Source: Terracoccus sp. 273MFTsu3.1
GTDB taxonomy: Bacteria > Actinomycetota > Actinomycetes > Actinomycetales > Dermatophilaceae
NCBI RefSeq assembly: GCF_000383675.1
Contig: NZ_KB911821.1
Span: forward strand, 620,001 to 684,000
Reading direction: 5' to 3'
DNA length: 64,000 nt
The first letter of the stretch is position 1, and each line of letters starts with the position of its first letter. Of this stretch, positions 28,018 through 36,228 are shown in pieces. The translations under genes were made by a program, and so were the position numbers. The notes beneath the pieces are model-generated. The model saw only the letters and a list, made by a program, of their open reading frames with translations. It ran no database searches and was not told where the DNA came from.

Positions 28018-29673
28018 CTAGTTGGCCGGATCCGCTTCGAGCGTCATCCGGAGCTCGAGCTCCTGGCCGCCGCGCTCGACCTTGAGCGTCACCGTGTCAC
28101 CGATGGCCCGCGCGCGGATCGAGACGATGAGCTGGTCGTTGTTGCGGACCCGCTTGCCCTCGAAGCCGGTGATGACATCACCCGGCTTGACGCCGGCCTT
28201 GGCCGCCGGCCCGCCGGCCGTGACGGCGTTGGACTCGCCGCGGACCTTGGCCCCTTCACCGACGAAGGTTCGGTCGAGGTTCACCCCGATGACCGGGTGG
28301 GTGGCCTTGCCCGTCGCGATGAGCTGGTCGGCGGTGCGCCGGGCCTGGTCGCTCGGGATGGCGAAGCCGAGCCCGATGCTGCCGCCGGTGGAGCCGCTCG
28401 TCCCCGGCACGCGGGCGATGGCGCTGTTGACGCCGATGACCTTGCCCGTCATGTCGAGCAGCGGGCCGCCGGAGTTGCCGGGGTTGATCGCCGCGTCCGT
28501 CTGGATGGCGTTGATGTAGGAGGACTCCGTGCCATCTCCCGGCGTCACGGGGCGGTTGAGCGCGCTGACGATGCCCGTCGTGACGGTCTGGTCGAGGCCG
28601 AGCGGCGCACCGACCGCGATGACCTGGTCGCCGACGACGACCTTGTCGGACGCCCCGAGCGTCAGGGGCTTGAGGTCGGTGCGGTTGATCTTGAGCACGG
28701 CGAGGTCGTAGCTCGCATCGCGCCCGACGATCGTCGCCTTCTCGGTGTCGCCGTTGCTGAGGACGATCTCGATGTCGCCGTTGACGCCGGGCTCGACGAC
28801 GTGGTTGTTCGTCAGGACGTGACCCTTGGCGTCGATGACGAAGCCGGATCCGGTCGCCGATCCCTCGCTGCCGGCGTCGACCTTGATGGTCACCACGCTC
28901 GGCAGGGCGACGGCGGCGATGTTGGCGACCGATCCCGCCGGTCGCTGCGTCGCGCCCGGTCCGGGCTCGGGCAGGGTCGTCCCGGCGAGGTTGATGCGGT
29001 CCTCGGCGACCTGGCTCGCGATGCCACCGATGACGCCGGAGAGCAGACAGAGGCCGACGACGGCAGCGACCACCTTGCCGCGGCCGCGGCGGGCGGACGT
29101 CGCCGGCGGGTCGGTGAGCGCGACGCCCCCGGGCGTCAGCGGCCCGCTCCCGAACGCAGGGTCGCCCCCCGCGGGTGCGTGGGGCACGGAGCCGAGGTAT
29201 GCCGTCCCGCCAGCTGCCGCGGCGGCGCCGGCCACTCCCTCGCCCGGGTGGGTGGACCCACCGGGCCCGGTCGCAGACGGGTCGGGGGCGGGGGTCGGCG
29301 GGGCGTAGGCCGAGCGGTGAGCCTCCTCGGCGAGGGAGTCGGCACGGTCGCTGCCCCAGGCGGCATCCGCCCGTGCCGGGACACCTGCGCCCTCGGTCGG
29401 GTGCTCGGCTCCGAAGACGTCGAACCAGGCGTCGTCACCCGTGTCGGCGGGACGGGCGCCGGAAGCGCTGACCGGAGGCTGGGCCTCCGTCGCGGACGGG
29501 ACGGGGGCCGTGGTCGTCGGCGACGCGGACGGGATGGCCCGGGTGTCGTGCAGGTCGATGATGCCGGTCTGCTCCACCTCCGGCTCGCCGGCGGTGCCGG
29601 GGGCCTGAGCGAGCTCGCGGGGCTCGGGAGCTGCCGTCGGATCGGGGTCCGGCGTCGTCGACTCGTCGCTCAT
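28018..29673 (-). CDS. htrA: Membrane-anchored HtrA/DegP-like serine protease with PDZ domain
   Basis: 551 residues. A Pro/Ala-rich cytosolic region of about 200 residues leads to one membrane helix (201-222). The extracytoplasmic trypsin-like domain has His291 (TNNHVV), Asp323 (SYDLAVLKI) and Ser401 (GNSGGPL). A PDZ domain covers about 460-551 (GPAAKAGVKPGDVITGFEGKRV in part). It degrades misfolded envelope proteins. The gene overlaps rseA by 4 bases, within the sigE-rseA-htrA-tatB order known from mycobacteria, where it belongs to the SigE envelope-stress response. Confidence 0.93.
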   Translation of the reverse strand: MSDESTTPDPDPTAAPEPRELAQAPGTAGEPEVEQTGIIDLHDTRAIPSASPTTTAPVPSATEAQPPVSASGARPADTGDDAWFDVFGAEHPTEGAGVPARADAAWGSDRADSLAEEAHRSAYAPPTPAPDPSATGPGGSTHPGEGVAGAAAAAGGTAYLGSVPHAPAGGDPAFGSGPLTPGGVALTDPPATSARRGRGKVVAAVVGLCLLSGVIGGIASQVAEDRINLAGTTLPEPGPGATQRPAGSVANIAAVALPSVVTIKVDAGSEGSATGSGFVIDAKGHVLTNNHVVEPGVNGDIEIVLSNGDTEKATIVGRDASYDLAVLKINRTDLKPLTLGASDKVVVGDQVIAVGAPLGLDQTVTTGIVSALNRPVTPGDGTESSYINAIQTDAAINPGNSGGPLLDMTGKVIGVNSAIARVPGTSGSTGGSIGLGFAIPSDQARRTADQLIATGKATHPVIGVNLDRTFVGEGAKVRGESNAVTAGGPAAKAGVKPGDVITGFEGKRVRNNDQLIVSIRARAIGDTVTLKVERGGQELELRMTLEADPAN

Positions 29674-30392
29674 GGCCCTGATTGTGCCGAACGGACGTTG
29701 GTGACCCGAACCGGGGCCACGAGAGCCGAGGTCGGGCCGACCGTCAGCGCCGCGGTGCGGGCCGACGTGCGGGTCGTGACGACCCAGTACGGGACGTTGC
29801 CGGAGCCGACGTCACCGAGACCCTGCACCTGACGCGTGACGGGCGTGATCCTGTTGCCGGGGAGCACGGCGCCGCCGAAGTTCACGGCACTGACGGGACC
29901 GGGCCCGAAGTTCGCGACGGGGCCGCGGACCGAAGGAGTGCGCGAGCCGGGCACCGGGGCGATCGCGAGCCCCCACGCGGCAGCGACCGACGCGCCGGCC
30001 GCGATCGAGGCCACCACCGCAGCACGCATCGGCGAGCGGTGCAGGGCAGGAGCGGTGGGACGGACGGTGGGCACGGGCTCGTAGGACGGCGTCGACGGCA
30101 TACGGAAGCCGACGGGCGGCAGCGGGATGCGCGGGGCCCTGGTCTCTCGCGAGGGAGCGGGTGCGGGCTGGGGCTCGCCCGACGGAGCGGCACCGAGACC
30201 CATGAGGGAGGTGCGCAGGCTCATCGGGACGCCGGTGTCGGAGCGCAGCGACGCGACGATGCGTCGCTCCTGGTCGGCGGCGGCGCGGCAGACGGTGCAG
30301 CACACGAGGTGCTTGTCGTAGAGGTGCAGCATCGCCGGCGGCAGGGCGCGGTCGACGTAGGCGCGGACGTATCCCTTGAGGTGCGGCGTCAC
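29670..30392 (-). CDS. rseA: Zinc-finger anti-sigma factor (RseA-like)
   Basis: 240 residues, GTG start. The N-terminus contains the ZAS motif His-x3-Cys-x2-Cys (His28, Cys32, Cys35), which binds zinc and holds the ECF sigma factor. A membrane-spanning stretch lies near 125-147 (AAVVASIAAGASVAAAWGLAIAP in part), followed by a short outer domain. It should bind SigE and release it on envelope or oxidative stress. It starts 18 bases after sigE and overlaps htrA. In Mtb the counterpart is regulated by phosphorylation and ClpC-dependent degradation (known). Confidence 0.88.
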   Translation of the reverse strand: MTPHLKGYVRAYVDRALPPAMLHLYDKHLVCCTVCRAAADQERRIVASLRSDTGVPMSLRTSLMGLGAAPSGEPQPAPAPSRETRAPRIPLPPVGFRMPSTPSYEPVPTVRPTAPALHRSPMRAAVVASIAAGASVAAAWGLAIAPVPGSRTPSVRGPVANFGPGPVSAVNFGGAVLPGNRITPVTRQVQGLGDVGSGNVPYWVVTTRTSARTAALTVGPTSALVAPVRVTNVRSAQSGP

Positions 30393-30410
30393 GACATCAC
30401 CTCCGGCCCA

Positions 30411-31070
30411 TCAGCGCGAGCTCGCCGCGACTCGGCGGCCGGGAAGGCGCAGGCCGGCGCGAGCGGCGCGCGACTCGGGCTTGGCAGGACGGGCGGCGGC
30501 GGCCACCTCGGGGGCGCGGTGCGCGAGCGCCTCGCGCAGCTGGGCGCGGCCACGGTGGATGCGCGAGCGGACGGTGCCGAGCTTGACGCCGAGCGTCGCG
30601 CTGATCTCCTCGTAGCTGAGGCCCTCGATGTCGCACAGGACGACGGCCGCGCGGAACTCCGGCGCCAGGGCGTCGAGCGCACGCTGCACGTCGTCGTCGA
30701 ACCGGGCGTCGTGGTAGGTCTGCTCCGGCCCCTTCTCGGTGCTCGGGAGCCGACCGGCGGCGTCGTCGGGCAGGGCGTCGAAGCGGATGCGCTGCTTGCG
30801 ACGCATCTTGTCGAGGAAGACGTTCGTCGTGATGCGGTGCAGCCAGCCCTCGAAGGTGCCCGGCTGGTAGGAGTGCAGCGACCGGAAGACGCGGACGAAG
30901 ACGTCGTGCGTCAGGTCCTCGGCGTCGTGCGGGTTGCCCGTGAGGCGGTAGGCCAGGCGGTAGACGCGCGCCGAGTGCTGCTCGACGATCTCCTCCCACG
31001 TGGGAGGAGTCCACGTCGAGTCGGCCTGCTCCACCGAGGTGGGAGAGGTGGACGTCACGCTGGTGCTCAC
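30411..31070 (-). CDS. sigE: ECF RNA polymerase sigma factor SigE
   Basis: 219 residues, GTG start. Region 2 is seen in [20 protein letters not shown] and [14 protein letters not shown], and region 4 in [20 protein letters not shown] followed by [12 protein letters not shown]. The N-terminal extension (30 residues) and the Arg/Ala-rich tail are as in SigE of mycobacteria. It directs transcription of envelope-stress genes. A GGAAC-N17-CGTT promoter upstream indicates autoregulation. rseA and htrA follow in the same transcript. Confidence 0.93.
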   Translation of the reverse strand: MSTSVTSTSPTSVEQADSTWTPPTWEEIVEQHSARVYRLAYRLTGNPHDAEDLTHDVFVRVFRSLHSYQPGTFEGWLHRITTNVFLDKMRRKQRIRFDALPDDAAGRLPSTEKGPEQTYHDARFDDDVQRALDALAPEFRAAVVLCDIEGLSYEEISATLGVKLGTVRSRIHRGRAQLREALAHRAPEVAAAARPAKPESRAARAGLRLPGRRVAASSR

Positions 31071-31109
31071 AGGGGGCTGGGCCTTTCACGGAGAGGGGTC
31101 AACGACAAG

Positions 31110-31135
31110 AACGCCGTCAGATCTCGTTTCGTTCC
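31110..31135 (-). promoter_or_regulatory. ECF-type (SigE) promoter of the sigE operon
   Basis: On the minus strand GGAAC (31131-31135) is followed after 17 bases by CGTT (31110-31113), the classical ECF -35/-10 pair. The expected transcript would start about 30-35 bases before the sigE GTG. This matches the known self-activation of SigE-type factors. Confidence 0.7.
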
Positions 31136-31224
31136 CGTCGATCGTCTCGGATTGCCCTGTCCGGCCGCCAGCCAGAACCTGTGGTTCTGCTGTGGACGGA
31201 GCCGTGGGGCAGTGGCCGGGCCGG

Positions 31225-31683
31225 TCAGCGGGACTGCTCGCTGCCGTCGTGCGGGACCGCCTCGTGGTGGGCCCGCCCGTGCGTGCGCCGGTCCTCCTTC
31301 ATCTCGGCCTCGAAGAGGTGGCGCCGACCACCGACGAGGTCGTCGCGGGCCGTCTTCTCGAGTTCCTTGAAGGTCGCGTAGTAGCCGTCGTCGTACTCCT
31401 CGACGATCTGGAAGGTCCACCGTCCCTGCACGACGTTGCGCCCGACGAGCTCGGTCTGGAGCCGGTCGGCGAGCTCGGGGTGCCCGGCCTCGCGGAAGAG
31501 GTCGACGGCCTCGCCCAGGGCGAGGTCCGCCATCCCGGTGAGCCGGTGGAAGCCGTAGAGGTGTCCGCGGGCGTCCTCGACGACCTCGAGCGCCTCGGAC
31601 AGCTTGCCGAGGGCCTCGACCGTGGCATCGTCGACGCCGTCCGGACGCAGGTGTTCCGCGGTCGGCCTGTCCTGTTCGTCCAT
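31225..31683 (-). CDS. Conserved hypothetical protein
   Basis: 152 residues from the ATG at 31683. Mostly helical and acidic in the centre: EALGKLSEALEVVEDARGHL, YGFHRLTGMADLALGEAV, then EEYDDGYYATFKELEKTARDD, ending in a His/Arg-rich tail (RRTHGRAHHEAVPHDG). No membrane helix. I do not recognise the domain; similar short helical proteins are common in actinobacteria. It is divergent from the O-methyltransferase gene with a 72-bp gap. Confidence 0.7.
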   Translation of the reverse strand: MDEQDRPTAEHLRPDGVDDATVEALGKLSEALEVVEDARGHLYGFHRLTGMADLALGEAVDLFREAGHPELADRLQTELVGRNVVQGRWTFQIVEEYDDGYYATFKELEKTARDDLVGGRRHLFEAEMKEDRRTHGRAHHEAVPHDGSEQSR

Positions 31684-31742
31684 GACCTGATCCTTACCCG
31701 CTTCAGTGCGACGGGGTGCCGAATCGGTCCGGCACGTCACAG

Positions 31743-31748
31743 TAGGGT
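31743..31748 (+). promoter_or_regulatory. Leaderless -10 box of the O-methyltransferase gene
   Basis: TAGGGT, 7 bases before the ATG at 31756, no ribosome site between. Confidence 0.65.
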
Positions 31749-31755
31749 GACGAAC

Positions 31756-32379
31756 ATGAGCACCCAGAAGGTCGCCGCATGGTCGCACGCCGAGGAGTTC
31801 GTCACCCCGAGCGAGCACGTCGAGGAGGCGACCCACCGCGGTGAGGAGCTCGGGGCGCCGGCCGTCGGCAACGGCGTCGGGGCCGTGCTCCAGATGCTTG
31901 CTGCCGCCACCGGGGCCAAGGCCGTCATGGAGATCGGCACCGGCGCAGGCGCCTCGGGTCTCTGGCTGCTCGGCGGGATGCCCGCCGACGGCATCCTCAC
32001 GACGATCGACCTCGAGACCGAGCACCAGCGGGCCGCCCGCGACGCCTTCGCCGCAGCGGGCATCGCCCACCAGCGCACGCGTTGCATCGCCGGCCGCGCC
32101 CTCGAGGTGCTCCCCCGGATGACCGACGGCGCGTACGACCTCGTCGTCGTCGACGCCGACAAGGAGGAGTACCCCGACTACCTCACGCAGGCCACCCGCC
32201 TGCTGCGCTCCGGCGGCACCCTCGTCATGACGTGGACCGACAAGGAGTCCGACCCCGCCAACCGGGACGCCGAGACTCGGACCCTCCGCGAGGTCGGACG
32301 CACGATCCGCGAGCACGACCAGTTCACCGTGTCGCTGCTGCCGGTGGGCGAGGGCCTGCTCGTGGCCGTCAAGCGCTGA
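31756..32379 (+). CDS. Class I SAM-dependent O-methyltransferase (family 3)
   Basis: 207 residues. The SAM loop is MEIGTGAGASGLWLL, with DLE (about 100) as the ribose-binding acid and LVVVDADKEEYPDYL as the metal-linked motif of cation-dependent (COMT/CCoAMT-like) O-methyltransferases. The substrate is unknown. The leaderless box fixes the start; a longer upstream frame is not credible. It stands divergent to sigE-side genes, as the Rv1220c-type gene does in mycobacteria (recalled). Confidence 0.88.
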   Translation: MSTQKVAAWSHAEEFVTPSEHVEEATHRGEELGAPAVGNGVGAVLQMLAAATGAKAVMEIGTGAGASGLWLLGGMPADGILTTIDLETEHQRAARDAFAAAGIAHQRTRCIAGRALEVLPRMTDGAYDLVVVDADKEEYPDYLTQATRLLRSGGTLVMTWTDKESDPANRDAETRTLREVGRTIREHDQFTVSLLPVGEGLLVAVKR

Positions 32380-32385
32380 GGGCAC

Positions 32386-32411
32386 GTATGCCGTCCGGCC
32401 GGACGGCATAC
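32386..32411. repeat. Perfect 26-bp palindrome made of two octamers
   Basis: GTATGCCGTCCGG followed directly by its reverse complement, 7 bases after the O-methyltransferase stop. It contains the window-wide GTATGCCG octamer in both orientations. With no loop it is a poor hairpin terminator, and better read as a DNA-binding or cruciform site. Confidence 0.85.
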
Positions 32412-32441
32412 GCCGTCCTTCGCCCGGGGCGGGCATGCGAA

Positions 32442-32471
32442 ACGGCCCCCGACCGTGAGGTCAGGGGCCGT
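32442..32471. terminator. Hairpin terminator between O-methyltransferase and DUF3117
   Basis: ACGGCCCC (32442-32449) pairs with GGGGCCGT (32464-32471). GACC/GGTC extends the stem after one mismatch, leaving a GTGA loop. It can serve both convergent genes. Confidence 0.75.
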
Positions 32472-32494
32472 CGAACCTGGATCAGGCGGAAGGG

Positions 32495-32668
32495 TCAGTT
32501 GACGCCGTCACAACCCTGGATCGCGTCACGCAGAGCTGCAGCCTCGTCGGGGGTCATCTCGACGACGAGACGCCCGCCGCCCTCAAGGGGCATCCGCAGC
32601 ACGATGCCGCGGCCCTCCTTGACGACCTCGAGCGGGCCATCGCCGGTCCTCGGCTTCATTGCTGCCAT
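32495..32668 (-). CDS. DUF3117 miniprotein
   Basis: 57 residues, MAAMKPRTGDGPLEVVKEGR then a core GIVLRMPLEGGGRLVVEMTP and DEAAALRDAI. This is the very conserved actinobacterial DUF3117 family (Rv1211 type). No function is established to my knowledge. It is probably a small beta-hairpin plus helix protein. The gene stands alone between a terminator and a promoter with an AATAAT -10 box. Confidence 0.92.
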   Translation of the reverse strand: MAAMKPRTGDGPLEVVKEGRGIVLRMPLEGGGRLVVEMTPDEAAALRDAIQGCDGVN

Positions 32669-32705
32669 GGTTCCCCTTCCCTAGGAATCCTCGGTCTTTG
32701 GCCCC

Positions 32706-32731
32706 ATTATTCCGTGTCTCGTTTGCGAGAC
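32706..32731 (-). promoter_or_regulatory. Promoter of DUF3117 with inverted repeat in the spacer
   Basis: On the minus strand AATAAT (32706-32711), unusually AT-rich for this genome, lies about 38 bases before the ATG. Immediately upstream is the inverted repeat GTCTCG-4-CGAGAC (32716-32731), where the -35/-10 spacer should be, so it may be a repressor operator. Confidence 0.5.
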
Positions 32732-32820
32732 CTAATTGGGGATGTGACAGAGGGCACGTCCGGGCCCTCCGGGGCTCGTCACGCTTCCGCCTCGGGACGG
32801 ATTGGGACAGAGTGGCGCCC

Positions 32821-33642
32821 ATGACGCAGACGTCCGACTCCCCCTCCACGCCCGCCCCCGAGCCCCTGCTCGTCGAGGTCGCCGACGGCATCGCCTGGCT
32901 CCGGCTCAACCGTCCGGACGCCATGAACAGCCTCGACAACGCCCTCAAGGACGCCCTCGTGGCGGCTCTCCGCGAGGTCGGCGAGGACCCCGCCGTGCGG
33001 TGCGTCGTGCTCACGGGGACCGGGCGGGCCTTCTGCGTCGGGCAGGACCTCAAGGAGCACGTCCGCAGCCTCGGCGACCCGACGTCGACGCTCGAGACGA
33101 CGGTGACCGACCACTACAACCCGATCGTCATCGCGCTGTCGACGATGAACAAGCCCGTCGTCGCGGCCCTCAACGGGGTGGCGGCCGGGGCGGGGATGAG
33201 CTTCGCGCTGGCGTGCGACTTCCGGGTCGCCTCGGAGCAGGCCGGGCTCAACACGTCCTTCGCGGGCATCGCGCTCTCGTGCGACTCGGGGGCCTCGTGG
33301 ACGCTGCCCCGCCTCGTCGGGCCGGCCCGCGCCAAGGAGCTGCTGCTCCTGCCGCGCACGGTGTCGGCGGCGGAGGCGCTGGCGATGGGGCTCGTCACGA
33401 AGGTCGTGCCCGCCGACGAGCTCGAGGCGACGGTGACGGAGCTGGCCCGGACGCTCGCCGACGGCCCGACGCTGGCCTACGGCTCGATCCGGCGGGCCGT
33501 CGCCTACTCGGCCGGCGCCGGCCTGCCCGCCGCCCTGGCCCACGAGGCCGAGCTGATGGCCCTCACCGGACGCAGCAGCGACCACCGGGCCGCCGTCGAC
33601 GCCTTCCTCGCCAAGGAGAAGCCCACCTACACCGGCACCTGA
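32821..33642 (+). CDS. Enoyl-CoA hydratase/isomerase family protein (PaaG-like)
   Basis: 273 residues from the ATG at 32821. Crotonase hallmarks are RPDAMNSLDNAL, the oxyanion strand GRAFCVGQDLKEH and NGVAAGAGMSFALACDFRVAS in part. The active-site region IALSCDSGASWTLPRLVG has one acidic residue, as in PaaG and enoyl-CoA isomerases, rather than the Glu pair of hydratases. Possible roles are beta-oxidation or phenylacetyl-CoA degradation; no pathway genes are adjacent. Confidence 0.87.
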   Translation: MTQTSDSPSTPAPEPLLVEVADGIAWLRLNRPDAMNSLDNALKDALVAALREVGEDPAVRCVVLTGTGRAFCVGQDLKEHVRSLGDPTSTLETTVTDHYNPIVIALSTMNKPVVAALNGVAAGAGMSFALACDFRVASEQAGLNTSFAGIALSCDSGASWTLPRLVGPARAKELLLLPRTVSAAEALAMGLVTKVVPADELEATVTELARTLADGPTLAYGSIRRAVAYSAGAGLPAALAHEAELMALTGRSSDHRAAVDAFLAKEKPTYTGT

Positions 33643-33691
33643 CCGACCGCAGACGCCGCGCGCGGACGCCGGTCCCCGCATGAACCTGCCC

Positions 33692-33739
33692 ATGGTGCTG
33701 CAGCCGGTGTGGTGATCACCCCACGGAGTGCAGCACCAT
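33692..33739. repeat. 48-bp imperfect palindromic repeat, left copy
   Basis: Arms ATGGTGCTGC (33692-33701) and GCAGCACCAT (33730-33739) enclose an inner palindrome GGTGATCACC. A 48-bp copy in the same orientation lies at 34872-34919, so the two copies bracket the AbiEi/DUF559-like gene. Confidence 0.85.
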
Positions 33740-33864
33740 CCGCCACACCGTCCGCAGCCTGAACACGCATCGGGCCGTCCACATCTCCGGCAGCCCGGCA
33801 CCGGCTCATCCACAGCCCGTTGTATCCGCTGGGACGAGCGGCATGGACGGGCCACGCTCGCTGC

Positions 33865-34857
33865 ATGCATCTACCCGAACCGGCCCTGACTCTGGGTGCG
33901 CGTCAGATCGGCGTCCTGTCACGGGACCAGCTGCTCGCCGCAGGCGTCTCGCGCGAGACCCTGCGCTGGCGGATCGGACGCGACTGGCGTCTGCTGCTAC
34001 CGGGCGTCTACGCCCTGCAGACGGGAATCCCGTCCACGCAGCAGCGCCTCGTGGCCGCGCAGCTCGTCGCTGGGGATGACTCGTGGTTGGCGGGCACCAC
34101 CGCTGCGGCCTTGCACGGTCTGACGTCCTGCTCTCTGGGCGTTCCGATCCGGGTGCTGGTGCCCAGACCGCAGCGGTCGCGGCGAGTCGCCTGGGTCGAC
34201 GTCCGCGCGACGTCCTTGCTCCGCGAACCGGTGGTCGAGCGTGGTCCGCTGCGCGTCGGCTGCCTGCCGAGGGCCGTCGTGGACGCGGCGTCCCAGATTC
34301 CCGACGAGAGGAACGCCCGGGCCCTCGTGATCGAGGCCGTGCAGCGCCGGTTCGTGAGGCTCGACGACCTCGAGCACTGGGTCGACGCCCGAGGACGTCG
34401 AGGATCGGTGCGGCTGCGGCGGTTGTTGGGCGAAGCCGCGGCCGGGGCATGGTCGGTCCCCGAGTCCGACCTGCTCTCGCTCATCCACACCTCCCTCAGC
34501 CTGCCCGAGCCGATGACCAACCCGCTCCTCACGGGCCCGGACGGCACGGCGCTGACCTCGCCTGACGTGTGGTTCGACGACGTAGGCATGGCAGTGCTCG
34601 TGCAGTCCCACGAATTCCACGCCAGCGGCCTCGACTGGGATGCGACGGTAGTGGCTGGTTCGGACCTGTCGGCGGCGCGAGTCGTCGTGGTCGGGGTGAC
34701 ACCAGCCGCTCTCGCCAGAGACCCGCGGGGGCAGCTGCATCGCATCGAGCACGCCCACGCCTCGGCCCGGCGCTCCGGCACCCGAGCGCCGGTCATCGCC
34801 GTTGCACGCCAGGCCGTCCCGTTCCCGGCAGCCGCCAGAGCACACCTTCCGACGTAG
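33865..34857 (+). CDS. AbiEi-like / DUF559-like protein flanked by direct repeats
   Basis: 330 residues. Residues 10-60 (LGARQIGVLSRDQLLAAGVS, RETLRWRIGRDWRLLLPGVY) are the AbiEi N-terminal winged-helix type. LAGTTAAALHGL and PRAVVDAA are typical of the middle domain. The C-terminal part (ESDLLSLIHTSLSLPEP ... SPDVWFDDVGMAVLVQSHEFH) recalls the Vsr/DUF559 endonuclease fold, but the expected E in V-E-V-D-x is a Gln, so it may be inactive. No toxin partner (AbiEii) is adjacent. The ATG at 33865 has a CACGCT box 6 bases upstream. The bracketing 48-bp repeats suggest a mobile or repeat-associated cassette. Confidence 0.7.
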   Translation: MHLPEPALTLGARQIGVLSRDQLLAAGVSRETLRWRIGRDWRLLLPGVYALQTGIPSTQQRLVAAQLVAGDDSWLAGTTAAALHGLTSCSLGVPIRVLVPRPQRSRRVAWVDVRATSLLREPVVERGPLRVGCLPRAVVDAASQIPDERNARALVIEAVQRRFVRLDDLEHWVDARGRRGSVRLRRLLGEAAAGAWSVPESDLLSLIHTSLSLPEPMTNPLLTGPDGTALTSPDVWFDDVGMAVLVQSHEFHASGLDWDATVVAGSDLSAARVVVVGVTPAALARDPRGQLHRIEHAHASARRSGTRAPVIAVARQAVPFPAAARAHLPT

Positions 34858-34871
34858 CCATAACGAGCGGG

Positions 34872-34919
34872 ATGGTGCTGCCAGCGGTGGGGTGATCATC
34901 ACACCGCATGCAGCACCAT
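34872..34919. repeat. 48-bp imperfect palindromic repeat, right copy
   Basis: Same 10-bp arms (34872-34881 and 34910-34919), same total length and an inner GGTGATCATCAC, starting 14 bases after the stop codon. Similarity to the left copy continues for some bases beyond the right arm. Confidence 0.85.
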
Positions 34920-35013
34920 CTGCCGCACCACGTGGCTGTGCCGCGCACAACGCGCTCCACGGGTTGAGCCGGGCTGCGGATGTCACAGCCGGGGTCAACC
35001 GAACCGTCTCAGA

Positions 35014-36228
35014 TCACGGCGGGTAGTCGCTCGGGGGGATGAAGCGCCACAGGATGTCGGTCCAGTAGTACTGGCCGACGATGCTGAGCACGAGGAGCGG
35101 GACGAAGCGCCACAACAGCCGCTTCCACGTGTTGCCGCGACGGTCGGCCCAACCTGCCCCGAGCAGGACGACGAGGAGCGGGAAGAGCGGGATGAGGTAG
35201 CGGAATATGCTCGTGAACGGGTCGAGCACCGCCGCGAGGTAGGCCGGGTAGGCCAGCGTCCACGTGCGCAGGTCGGCGCCGAGGTTGCGGGCCCACGGTC
35301 CGGCCACCATGGCGATGAGGACGAGCGGCACGACGACGAGCATCACCGGCCCCCACGTCTCGCCGAACGCATACTCCGACATGCCGACCCACGGCGTGAA
35401 CGGCTCGACGGTGCCCGAGCCACGCCACGACGCCATCGTGTCGGTGTAGGCCGACGGCACCCCGGTGCGCCACCACGCGATGGCGGGCCACAGCAGCCCG
35501 GCGACGCCGCAGCCGACGAGGGAGGCGAGCATCGCGGCATACGTCCCGCGACTGATCGGGCGCTCGCGACGTGCCCGCCAGCGCAGGAAGACCACGACGA
35601 GCGTCACGAGTCCCAACGGTACGGCGATCGGCCTCGAGAGCCCGACGAGCAGGGCCACGGCGGTCGCGACGAGCCAGCGCTCCTTGGCCAGCGCGTAGAG
35701 GTAGCCGACGAGCAGCAGCATGGCGAGCGACTCGGTGTAGGCCAGCTGCAGTGTCACCGACGCGGGGAAGCTCGCCCACAGGGCGACGACGAGGTATGCC
35801 GCCGGGTCGCCGATGCGATCGCGCAGCAGCAGTCCCATGAGCACGGCCGCGCCGGCCCCGCAGAGGAGCGCGATCGTCGAGCCCACCGCTGGGAAGTCGA
35901 GCCCGGTCAGCGCCATGCCGGCGCGGGCCATGAACGGGAAGAGCGGGTAGAAGGCCCACGGGTTCTGCTGGACGGCGCCGCCCTCGCCGACGGGAAGCTC
36001 CGAGGGGTATCCGTGCTGGGCGATCGTCTGGTACCACTGGCCGTCCCATAGCGCGGTGAACGGGAAGTAGGACACGGGCACGTCGTCGCCGCCGGTCATG
36101 CCGGACGGGACCTGGTGCTGCATGACGAGCAGCAGGATCGTCGTCGTGACGACCCGGGCCAGCGCGTAGACCGCGAGCACCCAGGCGACGAAGACGCCGC
36201 GCGAACGCAGCAAGAGCACCTCGGTCAT
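35014..36228 (-). CDS. GT-C membrane glycosyltransferase (PIG-V / mannosyltransferase-like)
   Basis: 404 residues with about nine to ten hydrophobic helices. The first outer loop holds WDGQWYQTIAQHGYP, the DxD/WDxxWY signature of PIG-V-like polyprenyl-phosphate-mannose-dependent transferases. It would transfer mannose to lipid or glycan acceptors on the outer face. The ATG overlaps the stop of the preceding gene (ATGA), so it is the third gene of a LOG-DivIVA-like-GT operon. Confidence 0.85.
   Translation of the reverse strand: MTEVLLLRSRGVFVAWVLAVYALARVVTTTILLLVMQHQVPSGMTGGDDVPVSYFPFTALWDGQWYQTIAQHGYPSELPVGEGGAVQQNPWAFYPLFPFMARAGMALTGLDFPAVGSTIALLCGAGAAVLMGLLLRDRIGDPAAYLVVALWASFPASVTLQLAYTESLAMLLLVGYLYALAKERWLVATAVALLVGLSRPIAVPLGLVTLVVVFLRWRARRERPISRGTYAAMLASLVGCGVAGLLWPAIAWWRTGVPSAYTDTMASWRGSGTVEPFTPWVGMSEYAFGETWGPVMLVVVPLVLIAMVAGPWARNLGADLRTWTLAYPAYLAAVLDPFTSIFRYLIPLFPLLVVLLGAGWADRRGNTWKRLLWRFVPLLVLSIVGQYYWTDILWRFIPPSDYPP

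Noticed and set aside
33692-33739. Simple terminator of the enoyl-CoA hydratase gene
   Set aside because: The same 48-bp sequence recurs on the other side of the next gene, and the hairpin has a 28-base centre and no T-tract, so a repeat element explains it better.
33692-34919. Insertion sequence
   Set aside because: No transposase; the flanks are direct rather than inverted copies, and no target-site duplication was seen.
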